Source: Verrucomicrobiaceae bacterium (GTDB taxonomy: Bacteria > Verrucomicrobiota > Verrucomicrobiia > Verrucomicrobiales > Verrucomicrobiaceae). Taken from it: a stretch of DNA of 64,000 bases. A model generated the notes under the pieces. That model was not told the DNA's origin. It saw nothing but the letters and a program-made list of their open reading frames with translations, and made no database searches. The translations under genes were made by a program, and so were the position numbers. Shown here piece after piece: positions 7,433 through 15,244 of the stretch; the first letter of the stretch is position 1; every line of letters begins with the position of its first letter. The stretch is taken from assembly GCA_016713245.1 (NCBI GenBank), contig JADJPM010000001.1, positions 558,001 through 622,000 on the forward strand, written 5' to 3'.

Positions 7433-8845
7433 TCACGCAAACAGCTCCTTGATCGCCTGGGTGCCGAAATCGACGACGGGATAGGGTCTGCCTTGAGGGC
7501 CGGGTAGTTCGGTGTGGAGATCGACGCCGAGGGCCTGATAGATGGTGGCGACGATTTCTTTGGGGGCGACGGGGCGCTCGGTGGGGTAGCCGCCGATGTC
7601 GTCGGATTTGCCGATGACTTCGCCGCCTTTGACGCCGCCACCGGCGAAGTTGACCGTCCAGCAGTTCGGCCAGTGGTCGCGACCGCCGGCGGGATTGATC
7701 TTCGGCGTGCGGCCGAATTCGGCAAGGCAGGTGACCATGGTGTCGTCGAGCATGCCGCGTTGGAAAAGGTCCTCAATGAGGGCGCTGTAGCCCTGGTCAT
7801 ACATCGGCGCGACGATGTCGCGCATGCCTTCGATGCTGGTGAAGGGTTTGGAGCCGTGGATGTCCCAGGTGATCTCGCCGAAGACGGTGATGAAGGTGTT
7901 CACCGTGACAAAACGCACGCCGCGCTCGACGAGGCGACGCGCGAGCAGGCAGCTCTGGCCGAAGCGGTTCAAACCGTAGCGTTCGCGCACCTTTTGCGGC
8001 TCCTTCGTCAGATCGAAGGCCTCGCGGGCCTCGGTGGAGGTCATGATGCGGTAGGCGGACTCGAAATTGCTGTCCATGAGCTTCGCCTGCTCGCTGTATT
8101 CGAAATTGCGCACGCTGCTGTCCACCAGCTCGCGGAGCTGCTTACGGCGTTCGAGACGCACCTCGCTGATTTCTTTCGGCGGCAGCAGATCGGGCACTTT
8201 GAAGTCCTTTTCGGACGGATTCGCGTTCAGGACGAAAGGATCATACGCCTTGCCGAGGAAGCCGGCGTCCTGGCCATGCGGCATGTTGCCGCCGGTGGGG
8301 CCCATCGACTCCGGGAGAATGATGTGCGCGGGCAGATCGCTGCGGCGGCCTTGCAGGAACTCGAGCGCGCTGCCGACGTGCGGCGTGTTCACACCGCCGG
8401 TGAAAAGTCGGCCCGTCTGCATCATCTGATGCCCGGTGTCATGCACCGCAGCGGCGGTGTGATAGCAGGAGCGCACGAGGCTGAATTTGTCGGCGATCTT
8501 TGCATGCAGCGGCAGGATCTCGGAGATCTCGAAGGCATTGCTCTTCGTGCGGATGGGTTTGAAGGGGCCGCGAATCTCGCTCGGCGCGTCCGGCTTCATG
8601 TCCCAGAGGTCCTGCTGGCTCGGCGCACCGAGGTTGAAGATCATGATGCAGGCCTTGTTGCTCTTTTTCGGGTCCACGCGGCCCTCGGCCTTCAATTTGG
8701 CAAAACTCGGCAGCGTGAGCCCGATGGCACTCAAAGTGCCCGCGGAGAGGAAATCGCGGCGCGTGATGCCATCGCAGGTGGTGACGGCGGCTTTGTCGGT
8801 GAAAGTGAACATGGGGCGCGTGGGGTGTTGAAGCTTTCTGAACAT
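7433..8845 (-). CDS. DUF1501 family protein (Tat-exported)
   Basis: A 470-aa protein. I place the start at 8845 because GAGGAG sits 6 nt upstream and the Tat-type motif GITRRDFLSAG follows at a usual distance; a longer frame reaches 9130 but has no signal. Family landmarks are IFNLGAPSQQDLWDMKP, VRSCYHTAAAVHDTGHQMM, LARRLVERGVRFVTV, FGRTPKINPAGGRDHWP and a C-terminal PYPVVDFG. DUF1501 proteins belong to the alkaline-phosphatase/sulfatase-like fold group and are usually encoded beside DUF1549/DUF1553 partners, here 4477-6675. Their reaction has not been established. The GxxExxY unit interrupts what was probably a direct junction. Confidence 0.9.
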   Translation of the reverse strand: MFRKLQHPTRPMFTFTDKAAVTTCDGITRRDFLSAGTLSAIGLTLPSFAKLKAEGRVDPKKSNKACIMIFNLGAPSQQDLWDMKPDAPSEIRGPFKPIRTKSNAFEISEILPLHAKIADKFSLVRSCYHTAAAVHDTGHQMMQTGRLFTGGVNTPHVGSALEFLQGRRSDLPAHIILPESMGPTGGNMPHGQDAGFLGKAYDPFVLNANPSEKDFKVPDLLPPKEISEVRLERRKQLRELVDSSVRNFEYSEQAKLMDSNFESAYRIMTSTEAREAFDLTKEPQKVRERYGLNRFGQSCLLARRLVERGVRFVTVNTFITVFGEITWDIHGSKPFTSIEGMRDIVAPMYDQGYSALIEDLFQRGMLDDTMVTCLAEFGRTPKINPAGGRDHWPNCWTVNFAGGGVKGGEVIGKSDDIGGYPTERPVAPKEIVATIYQALGVDLHTELPGPQGRPYPVVDFGTQAIKELFA

Positions 8846-8942
8846 ACGCTCCTCAGGCCGAAAACTGAATGGATGATGCCACTTTGCCGATGGGGCTTTC
8901 CGGCCCTTGCCAGAAATGGGAAGACTCTTCAGGATCGACCCA

Positions 8943-9647
8943 ATGAAGCACGCGACACTGTTCATCGCACTGGGAGGGATCGTTTGTGCGCTGCCGTGGC
9001 CCCTCGACCTAAAGTGGCCTTGGTGGCTGCTTTGGCCTGGGTTGAATATGATATTCCTCGGCATCGCGTACTTGCGAGGCGATCCGCTTGTGTTTGGAAA
9101 ACAGACCGACGGCAGGCTCTCGAAGCGCAAGGTCCTCTTTTTCCTTCCATGGCTGCTTTTGACGCGGTTCGTCTGGCACCTTAGCCTGCTGTTACTACCA
9201 GAGTCCCCAATTCACCTCATCACATCCAAACTCTCTGTGGGGCGACGCTTGCTGTCACATGAGTTGCCAAACGAGATCGAACTGGTTGTCGATCTGACGA
9301 GTGAGTTTGAGGAGCCCGCCGGTATCTGCGAGCGAGTGGCTTACTTGGCGTTACCCATTTTGGATGCCTCTGCGCCAGAGCCTCGGGAACTGCTGGCTTC
9401 CATGGAGGCCATCGATCTGAGTAAGCACGTCTTAGTCCACTGTGCACAAGGCCATGGCCGCACAGGTCTGGTTGCTGCTGTCGTTCTCATGATGCGGGGT
9501 CAGGCCCGGAATGCCGATGAGGCGCTCGCCACGCTTCGGGGTATTCGTCCCGGTGTTGGACTATCACACGTTCAAATGGAGTGCCTTCAGGCATGCGAAA
9601 TGATTCTGCAAAGAAAGGGGTGTTATTCTGCGTCAGGTTCGTGCTAA
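8943..9647 (+). CDS. Membrane-anchored dual-specificity phosphatase-like protein
   Basis: From the ATG at 8943 the product is 234 aa (an upstream ATG at 8907 adds 12 residues). The first 85 residues hold two or three hydrophobic segments (ATLFIALGGIVCALPWPLDL, WWLLWPGLNMIFLGIAYL, VLFFLPWLLLTRF). They are followed by a cytoplasmic-type phosphatase domain with an active-site loop HCAQGHGRTG that fits the HCX5R signature; VVDLTSEFEEP could hold the general acid. Cys-based phosphatases of this kind hydrolyse phosphoproteins, phosphoinositides or small phosphates; the substrate is unknown here. No partner gene is evident. The gene is followed within 10 nt by a small exported protein. Confidence 0.75.
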   Translation: MKHATLFIALGGIVCALPWPLDLKWPWWLLWPGLNMIFLGIAYLRGDPLVFGKQTDGRLSKRKVLFFLPWLLLTRFVWHLSLLLLPESPIHLITSKLSVGRRLLSHELPNEIELVVDLTSEFEEPAGICERVAYLALPILDASAPEPRELLASMEAIDLSKHVLVHCAQGHGRTGLVAAVVLMMRGQARNADEALATLRGIRPGVGLSHVQMECLQACEMILQRKGCYSASGSC

Positions 9648-9655
9648 CTTCCGCC

Positions 9656-10204
9656 ATGATGAAAACCCTGTTCACTGCCCTCATCCTACTCCTCCCAGTC
9701 ACCCTGTGTGCCCAATCCGCTCCCGGCCAGAATCCCACGGGCCAGGGCGGCCAGCAGCAGCAGGGCGATGAACCCACCAAGGATGGTCTTTGGGATGGAC
9801 GTCTGAAGGGAGGAAACTACCTGGTGCGCTGCAATTCGATCATCGCCCTCTCGAAGCATGAGTATGTGGCCGATGGCGTGGCTCGTGTGGTGGAGGTGAA
9901 TCTCACGATGAGTTCCGCACAGGTGGTGCGCTTCTACTTTCTCGAACCCGCGAAGCCGGAGACAGGCAGCACGGTGGCGGAGGCGGGCATGAATGCCCTC
10001 GACCGAGCCAAAAACATGGTCGAGCAGGCGACTTCACGCATTTCTCCCACACTCACGGAACCGAAGGTAGTGAAGACCTACCCGGCCTCCACGCATGCGC
10101 ATACGGTGGAGTTTGTGCTGAAAGAGGAGGCAAGGCTGAATTCGCTTTTTCAGAGCTTGGAGCGTGGGTTTCGCACCGGTCAGGGCCGCATCTGGCGTGA
10201 GTGA
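9656..10204 (+). CDS. Hypothetical exported protein
   Basis: The start at 9656 (or the adjacent ATG at 9659) gives a clean signal peptide, MKTLFTALILLLPVTLCAQS, then a Gln-rich linker (GQGGQQQQG) and a compact domain of about 130 residues (YLVRCNSIIALSKHEYVADG, VVRFYFLEPAK, TYPASTHAHTVEFVL). I do not recognise the domain. The central part is helical (NALDRAKNMVEQATSRI). It follows the phosphatase gene on the same strand and converges with the nuclease-like gene at 10211. Confidence 0.6.
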   Translation: MMKTLFTALILLLPVTLCAQSAPGQNPTGQGGQQQQGDEPTKDGLWDGRLKGGNYLVRCNSIIALSKHEYVADGVARVVEVNLTMSSAQVVRFYFLEPAKPETGSTVAEAGMNALDRAKNMVEQATSRISPTLTEPKVVKTYPASTHAHTVEFVLKEEARLNSLFQSLERGFRTGQGRIWRE

Positions 10205-10210
10205 GGCAGC

Positions 10211-10894
10211 TTATTTGGCACCCCAAACACCGATTTTCGCCTCACGGGCCTGCTTGCTGAGCTTGTGGAGGTAGAGGCCGTAGTCATCCGCGCCTTTGAC
10301 GCCGCCCGGCAGGTCACAACTGATACCGGCGAGTCTTCCGTAGCCTTTCTGCATGAGCAGATCCGCGAGATAGACTTTGCCCTTCTCCGTCTCGACCAGG
10401 ATGAGCGCATAATAGCGGCTGCGATCCGGCACGGGCTCCCAGCGGGTGAGCAGGGTAAAGGGCTTGGTCTTCAGCAGGCCGGTCACATAGGCCGCAGCTT
10501 CCGCTCCCATTTTCTGAACGAGATCCTGACTGATCTGAAAGTAGCGCGACTGGTCCTGCACGAGCTGAGGATGGGTGAGCGAGGCATCCGGGGCATCGAC
10601 GAAGTATAGTGTGAAGACAATCTCATCGTGTCGGTCGTCGAGTTTGATGCGCAGCGTGTCCGCTTCGTTGTTTTTGCTCTCCACGAGCCTCGCTTTCGGG
10701 AAGACCTCAAACTCCGCCTTGGGAGGCGGCAGACCGTTTTCCGATGCGGAGGTCGGGGGCGCGGCCGCCTTGCCAATCGGAATGGCCGCCACCGGCACCG
10801 GGCGGCTTTCCTTCAGTAGGATGGCCACCAGCGTGATGATCAGCACCAGCACCGCGGTGATGGCGAGATTGAGGAGTGTTTCACGGAAGGGCAT
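10211..10894 (-). CDS. Membrane-anchored thermonuclease-like (SNase fold) protein
   Basis: A 227-aa protein with one N-terminal membrane anchor (LLNLAITAVLVLIITLVAIL) and a C-terminal staphylococcal-nuclease-like region. The landmarks are FTLYFVDAPDASL, AYVTGLLKTKPFTLLTRWEP, RYYALILVE and YLADLLMQKGYGRLAG, which follow the usual SNase order. I could not place all three catalytic residues (two Arg and one Glu) with confidence, so activity is uncertain. It lies 12 nt after the Uma2 gene on the same strand, probably in one transcript. Confidence 0.65.
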   Translation of the reverse strand: MPFRETLLNLAITAVLVLIITLVAILLKESRPVPVAAIPIGKAAAPPTSASENGLPPPKAEFEVFPKARLVESKNNEADTLRIKLDDRHDEIVFTLYFVDAPDASLTHPQLVQDQSRYFQISQDLVQKMGAEAAAYVTGLLKTKPFTLLTRWEPVPDRSRYYALILVETEKGKVYLADLLMQKGYGRLAGISCDLPGGVKGADDYGLYLHKLSKQAREAKIGVWGAK

Positions 10895-10906
10895 CGCAGG
10901 ACCGAA

Positions 10907-11482
10907 TCACAGACCGAGTTCGGCCACCGCCAGGGTTTCCGTGCTTCCAGGCACCGGCAGCAGATCGCCGGAGCGGAAGACGACCGTTTCTTGATACGCC
11001 GCGCCGTCTGGACGGCGGAAGACGTGAATCTCATGGTGAATCAAATCCACCAACCAAGACTCGGGAATGCCGCAGGACGCGTAGAGCGGGATTTTTGCCT
11101 CGCGATCAAAGGCGAGGCTGGTATCCGCCACCTCGATGACGAGCAAAATGTCCTCCGGGTAGGGATGGCGGTCCGCATAGAAATCCTCGCGAAACTTGGC
11201 CACGACGACGTCCGGCTCCGGCTCGGAGTATTCGTGGATGGTGATGGGGTTTTGTCCCCGAACGATCAAATCGTCCCGGATGATGCGATGGAGGAATCGT
11301 TCCAGTTTGGACAGAACGGAGCTGTGGCGTGATCCGATGGACATTTTCGTGACGAGGTAACCGTTGATCAACTCGATGCGGTCGTCCTCGCGAAGGCCTC
11401 CGCTGGCGATCATCTCGTGATAGCGATCACAGGAGATGCGCATGAGCGGCGGGCTGTGCGGCGGCAGGGAGGTGACGAGCAT
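10907..11482 (-). CDS. Uma2 family (PD-(D/E)XK) endonuclease-like protein
   Basis: A 191-aa protein of typical Uma2 length. Visible landmarks are the opening RYHEMIASGGLREDDRIELI, then EPEPDVVVAKF, ILLVIEVADTSLAFDREAKI and YASCGIPESWLVDL. The D...ExA arrangement (PDVVV and VIEVAD) matches the proposed PD-(D/E)XK active site. The family is widespread in cyanobacteria, planctomycetes and verrucomicrobia, often in many copies, and its function is not known. The downstream SNase-like gene is 12 nt away. Confidence 0.85.
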   Translation of the reverse strand: MLVTSLPPHSPPLMRISCDRYHEMIASGGLREDDRIELINGYLVTKMSIGSRHSSVLSKLERFLHRIIRDDLIVRGQNPITIHEYSEPEPDVVVAKFREDFYADRHPYPEDILLVIEVADTSLAFDREAKIPLYASCGIPESWLVDLIHHEIHVFRRPDGAAYQETVVFRSGDLLPVPGSTETLAVAELGL

Positions 11483-11545
11483 GGTGGAAGTATGCGAGCA
11501 CGCCGCAGGAGTTGCAAGCCGGGCTTTTTACCGGCTCGGGTGGCC

Positions 11546-11872
11546 TCAATCAAGGAACGAGCAGATGTACTCGCAGATGCCGCCGGAAACGGAGATGTCG
11601 AAACCGCTGTTCGCCGCCACGTCAAAGTGCTGGCCGCCGGTGTAGCTCGTTTTGGCATCGCTGCCGTCCAGCTTTACCACGCAGTCACCGGCCACGATTT
11701 CCATGCGCTCCGCTTTGGCGGTGCCGAAGTGGAAGTCACCGGGGTAGATCAGGCCCAGCGTCTTCTTGCTGCCATCCGGGAAGAGGATGGTGTGGCTGAC
11801 GACTTTGCCGTCGAAATAGACATTCGCTTTGGCGACGGCGGTGACTCCGGGGAATTCAGCGGGGATGGGCAT
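11546..11872 (-). CDS. ppnP: Pyrimidine/purine nucleoside phosphorylase
   Basis: A 108-aa protein of the PpnP/YaiE (former DUF1255) family, a one-domain cupin that phosphorolyses several nucleosides to free base and ribose 1-phosphate. Landmarks are FPGVTAVAKANVYFDGKVVS, TLGLIYPGDFHF, ERMEIVAGDCVVKLDG and the closing SFDISVSGG-like segment (GFDISVSGGICEYICSF). I use the ATG at 11872; a TTG at 11932 would add 20 residues with no family match. Length agrees with the family (about 95-105). The gene stands alone between the Uma2 gene and a hairpin repeat. Confidence 0.88.
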   Translation of the reverse strand: MPIPAEFPGVTAVAKANVYFDGKVVSHTILFPDGSKKTLGLIYPGDFHFGTAKAERMEIVAGDCVVKLDGSDAKTSYTGGQHFDVAANSGFDISVSGGICEYICSFLD

Positions 11873-11979
11873 AGGGGCGCGAGGAATAGGCGATGAAATC
11901 AAAAACGGCAAGCGCTGAGCAGCGGAACTCAAAGCGGTTTGGGCCTTGAAGGGCGATTGATTGGTCTGTGCCGCGTCGT

Positions 11980-12046
11980 GGGAATAGACAATAAACGATA
12001 GACGATAACGCGGCGGCGATTTTGTCTATTGTTTATCGTCTATCCC
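11980..12046. repeat. Inverted repeat between ppnP and a DUF1501 gene
   Basis: GGGAATAGACAATAAACGAT (from about 11980) and TTGTCTATTGTTTATCGTCTAT (from 12023, running on to CCC) are imperfect inverted copies of about 24 nt separated by a GC-rich loop. It could form a hairpin upstream of both divergent genes. The rest of the 258-base gap (11873-12130) shows nothing I recognise. Confidence 0.55.
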
Positions 12047-12130
12047 TTGCCTGGAATCTATCCATAAGCCCTCCGCGTCCAAAGGCATGTGAGATCATCG
12101 CGGCATCGCCCGTATGAAAACAGCCCAATC

Positions 12131-13579
12131 ATGTCCTCCGCTCGTTTTTGCTCCCGTCGTCACTTCCTGCATGCCAATGGCTTTGGCCTCGGCACGCTCG
12201 CTTTGGCCTCGCTGTTAGAAAAGGACGACCTGCTCGCCGCCCCGGTGAAGCCGGAGAGCTTTGGCGAGGTGCGCTACGACCTGCTGCCGAAAAAGCCACA
12301 CTTCGAGCCGCGGGCGAAGGCCATGATCTCCCTCTTCATGATGGGCGGTCCCTCCCAGATGGACCTCTTCGACCCGAAACCGATGCTCACGAAGTATCAC
12401 GGGCAGAAATTCCCCGGCGAGGTGAAGTATGACAACCTCGCCCAGGCCTCCTCGAAGTGCTTTGGTTCGCCATGGAAGTTCAAAAAACACGGCCAGTGCG
12501 GCATGGAGCTCAGCGAACTGCTACCGAGCCTCAGCCAGGTGGCCGATGAGATCACGCTCGTCCGCTCCATGACCTCCGGCGTGAGCAATCACGCCCAGGG
12601 ACTCTACGCCATGAATGCCGGCCGCATCACCGCTGGCCGACCCGCACTGGGTTCCTGGCTCACTTATGGTCTCGGCAGTGAGACGGATGAACTACCCGCC
12701 TACATGGTGCTCTCGCATCCGAACGGCCTGCCCACCTTCAGCGGCGAGCACTACACGAATGGCTGGCTGCCCGCCCTCTTCCAGGGCACGCTCGTGCGCC
12801 CTGCCGAGCCTCGCATTCTCAATCTCGACCCGCCGCCCTCACTGGCCGGTGGTCCGCAGGCACGGCAGCTCGCTCTTTTGAAGGCCTTCAACGAAGACCA
12901 CCTGCACGCACATCCCGGCGAGCTCGATTTGCAGGCCCGCATCTCCAGCTACGAACTCGCCGCGAAGATGCAAACCGCCGCCAAGGAGGCTCTCGACATC
13001 TCAAAAGAGCCCGAGCACGTCAAAAAACTCTACGGCGTCGATCATCCGGAGACCAAGGACTACGCCACGCGCTGCATCATTGCCCGCCGCCTTGTCGAGC
13101 GAGGCGTGCGCTATGTGCAGGTGCTCAACGCCGGGCAAAGCTGGGACCAGCACAGCGCCCTCGTCACCTCCCTGCCCAAGCTTTGCGCCGCCACCGACCA
13201 GCCCAGCGCCGCGCTATTGATCGATCTGAAGCAGCGCGGTCTCCTCGATAGCACCGTCGTGCATTGGGGCGGCGAGATGGGCCGCCTACCGGTGCTGCAA
13301 AACGACGCTGGCTACGAAAAATGGGGCCGCGATCACAACACCTACGGCTTCAGCATGTGGCTCGCCGGTGGTGGCTTCAAAAAAGGCTATGTCCACGGTG
13401 AGACAGATGACTTCGGCCACAAGGCCGTCATCGACGAGGTGAAGCACTACGACTACCACGCCACGCTGCTGAAGCTCTTCGGCCTCGATCACACCCGGCT
13501 CACCTACAAACGCAACGGCCTCGCCGCCAGCCTCACCGACAACCAGGGCGCGAAGATCGTGGACCAGCTCCTCGCGTGA
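12131..13579 (+). CDS. DUF1501 family protein, without a DUF1549/DUF1553 partner
   Basis: A 482-aa protein with a Tat-like start (CSRRHFLHANGFGLGTLALA). The family core is clear: SLFMMGGPSQMDLFDPKP, ITLVRSMTSGVSNHAQG, IIARRLVERGVRYVQVL, WGGEMGRLPVLQN, and GRDHNTYGFSMWLAGGG near the end. An in-frame extension upstream to 12089 adds no signal, so the ATG at 12131 is preferred. DUF1501 genes usually lie next to a DUF1549/DUF1553 gene; here the neighbours are ppnP and DUF5069, so it is an orphan. Function unknown. Confidence 0.88.
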   Translation: MSSARFCSRRHFLHANGFGLGTLALASLLEKDDLLAAPVKPESFGEVRYDLLPKKPHFEPRAKAMISLFMMGGPSQMDLFDPKPMLTKYHGQKFPGEVKYDNLAQASSKCFGSPWKFKKHGQCGMELSELLPSLSQVADEITLVRSMTSGVSNHAQGLYAMNAGRITAGRPALGSWLTYGLGSETDELPAYMVLSHPNGLPTFSGEHYTNGWLPALFQGTLVRPAEPRILNLDPPPSLAGGPQARQLALLKAFNEDHLHAHPGELDLQARISSYELAAKMQTAAKEALDISKEPEHVKKLYGVDHPETKDYATRCIIARRLVERGVRYVQVLNAGQSWDQHSALVTSLPKLCAATDQPSAALLIDLKQRGLLDSTVVHWGGEMGRLPVLQNDAGYEKWGRDHNTYGFSMWLAGGGFKKGYVHGETDDFGHKAVIDEVKHYDYHATLLKLFGLDHTRLTYKRNGLAASLTDNQGAKIVDQLLA

Positions 13580-13615
13580 ACGTTGACGCCTCTCCGCCGC
13601 GCTTTATGAAGCCGC

Positions 13616-14047
13616 ATGGCATTTCCTTTCCGTTCCCCTCGCGACACCGTCGGTGGCATCGTCGTCCTCGGCCGCATCCTCGACAAAATCCGCTACTTCG
13701 CCCGCGAGGGAAAACTGCCCGAGGGCTACCACCTCGGCTATCTGGCGGGCAATCGCACCTTTGACGAGCGCGTGTGCAAGTTCCTCGGCGTCGATTTCAA
13801 TGCGCTGACCCAACGCACGAATGAAGGTGGCACCGACGAAGAAATCTTCGAGTGGTGCTGCCAGACCGGCAAACGCCCCTCCCCCGAGCAGATCGAGATC
13901 TGGAACGGCTTCATGTCCAAACGCGGCTGGAATGACGCCGCCTCCAACGGCTTCCAAAAACAGAAGGAAGAAGCCGGCCTCGGTCACCGCGACGACATTG
14001 TCGTCTTCTTCGACCTCATGGATGTCGAAGAAGGCCGGAAGGCCTGA
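13616..14047 (+). CDS. DUF5069 domain protein
   Basis: A 143-aa protein matching DUF5069 over its whole length: SPRDTVGGIVVLGRILDKI at the start, FDERVCKFLGVDFNALTQ in the middle, and GTDEEIFEWC and EIWNGFMSKRGWND at the end. These small cytosolic proteins are frequent in Verrucomicrobiota and Planctomycetota; no reaction is known. It follows the DUF1501 gene by 36 nt and converges end to end with the nucleotidyltransferase gene. Confidence 0.85.
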   Translation: MAFPFRSPRDTVGGIVVLGRILDKIRYFAREGKLPEGYHLGYLAGNRTFDERVCKFLGVDFNALTQRTNEGGTDEEIFEWCCQTGKRPSPEQIEIWNGFMSKRGWNDAASNGFQKQKEEAGLGHRDDIVVFFDLMDVEEGRKA

Positions 14048-14857
14048 TCAATCGTCCGATTCCAGGTGCACCACTGGCAGGCAGCCGCGGATGCTTGGGC
14101 GGTGAATCTGCAGCTTCGGGTCATCGCCGATCCATCCGGGCTTGCCGTTCTTGTCCACAAACGCCACACCGATGGGCGTGTCGGGCTGGGAGTCGGCGAG
14201 CTTGGTGATCTCCTGCTCGGCGTAGATGGACATGTCGGTCCAGGCAATCTTGAGGGCAACTTGATCGATCTCTCGAGCTTGGATCTTGGTGATTTTGGCA
14301 GGGTCGATGCGAGCGAAGCGGCGCATCATTTCTAGGAGCAAGCGCGGGCTGAAGCCTTCGTCTTTGCCACACGCCGCCCACACGATGGCGGGCAATGGGT
14401 ATGTTTGATGCAGTTCGACAATGTCGATGTAGTCGCGGGTGACGGAGCGGGCGCACAAGGCAAGAGCCTTGTTGGTAGCCATGTCAAAGAGGTGCAGCCG
14501 CCAGCCAAGCACCGGATCCCGCTCAATCGGGAAGAAGCGGAAAGCCGAGTCTGCGGCCCAGTCGATCTCCACATTCAGTCCAACACGAGAAACACGCGCT
14601 TTGCGGAAGGTACAGGGCTTTTCCCAATCACCCACGAGCTTCGTCACTGTAAAGCCATTCAATTCCAGCGACTTAACATCCTTGAGGCTGGCCGAGGCCA
14701 CCTCTTCTGCGGCATCGTGGAAGATGTCAAAGTCATGGCTGTAACGTGCGGAGTCATCGGATGCATTGAGCACCAGCCCGCCAGCAAAATGACTTTCCTC
14801 GCTGCGGTTCGCAGCGATGACCTGGAGCACATCTTTCTGGAAGGCGGTTAAAGGCAT
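14048..14857 (-). CDS. AbiEii-type nucleotidyltransferase (putative toxin)
   Basis: A 269-aa protein of the AbiEii/AbiGii nucleotidyltransferase group. The signature is HFAGGLVL near residue 22 followed by RYSHDFDIFHDA, giving the GG...SxDxD pattern of the NTase active site. FDMATNKALALCARSVTRDY follows, as usual in this group. The ATG at 14857 overlaps the end of an 83-aa gene by 10 nt; a longer frame to 14980 has no family match. In AbiE systems the NTase modifies tRNA or other targets and is restrained by its partner. The role here as toxin is inferred from family and gene pairing. Confidence 0.75.
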   Translation of the reverse strand: MPLTAFQKDVLQVIAANRSEESHFAGGLVLNASDDSARYSHDFDIFHDAAEEVASASLKDVKSLELNGFTVTKLVGDWEKPCTFRKARVSRVGLNVEIDWAADSAFRFFPIERDPVLGWRLHLFDMATNKALALCARSVTRDYIDIVELHQTYPLPAIVWAACGKDEGFSPRLLLEMMRRFARIDPAKITKIQAREIDQVALKIAWTDMSIYAEQEITKLADSQPDTPIGVAFVDKNGKPGWIGDDPKLQIHRPSIRGCLPVVHLESDD

Positions 14858-15099
14858 TTGTGAATGGCTTGGGCCGTCCACCAAGCGCGGTGGCCGCCGC
14901 TTTCTCGTAGAGATTCCACGACAGCACGAACATCGGCGCGGGTCGTGATCGGTGCCTCCGCATTCCACCACCAGAAGCATTCGTGGAAGTTCTTCACCGC
15001 CTCATGCGCCATGCGGCTGACCTCCTCGGAAACGGGCGTGCTGTCTTCGGGCGCGGTCGCACAGTAGATAGCAGGCTGTTCTTGGAGGACGGATTCCAT
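14848..15099 (-). CDS. Small protein paired with the AbiEii-type nucleotidyltransferase (putative antitoxin)
   Basis: An 83-aa protein starting at the ATG at 15099. It overlaps the nucleotidyltransferase start by 10 nt, so translation is probably coupled. The sequence is acidic and helical, with a Trp-rich centre (NFHECFWWWNAEAPI) and an arginine-containing C-terminus (VESLRESGGHRAWWTAQAI). It does not look like the winged-helix AbiEi antitoxin. The antitoxin role is inferred only from the gene order. The 145 bases up to the next gene hold nothing I recognise. Confidence 0.55.
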   Translation of the reverse strand: MESVLQEQPAIYCATAPEDSTPVSEEVSRMAHEAVKNFHECFWWWNAEAPITTRADVRAVVESLRESGGHRAWWTAQAIHKCL

Positions 15100-15244
15100 G
15101 GATGAGAGTTTAGGCTGTTGGGGCTGAGATGGCAACCATCAGGCTTCTGGAGCCATTCCCCACCCGATCTTGGCCTCCAGCGTGCTTCGCTTGAGAAGGC
15201 TGCAAAAAACCACGCTCTCAACGCGTGTCCTTTGCCCCCCAAAC

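Noticed and set aside
7514..9184. Plus-strand open frame of 556 codons
   Set aside because: Antisense shadow of the DUF1501 gene, running into the phosphatase region in another frame.
12089..12131. Upstream start for the DUF1501 gene
   Set aside because: The added residues carry no signal, and the twin-arginine motif is correctly placed from the ATG at 12131.
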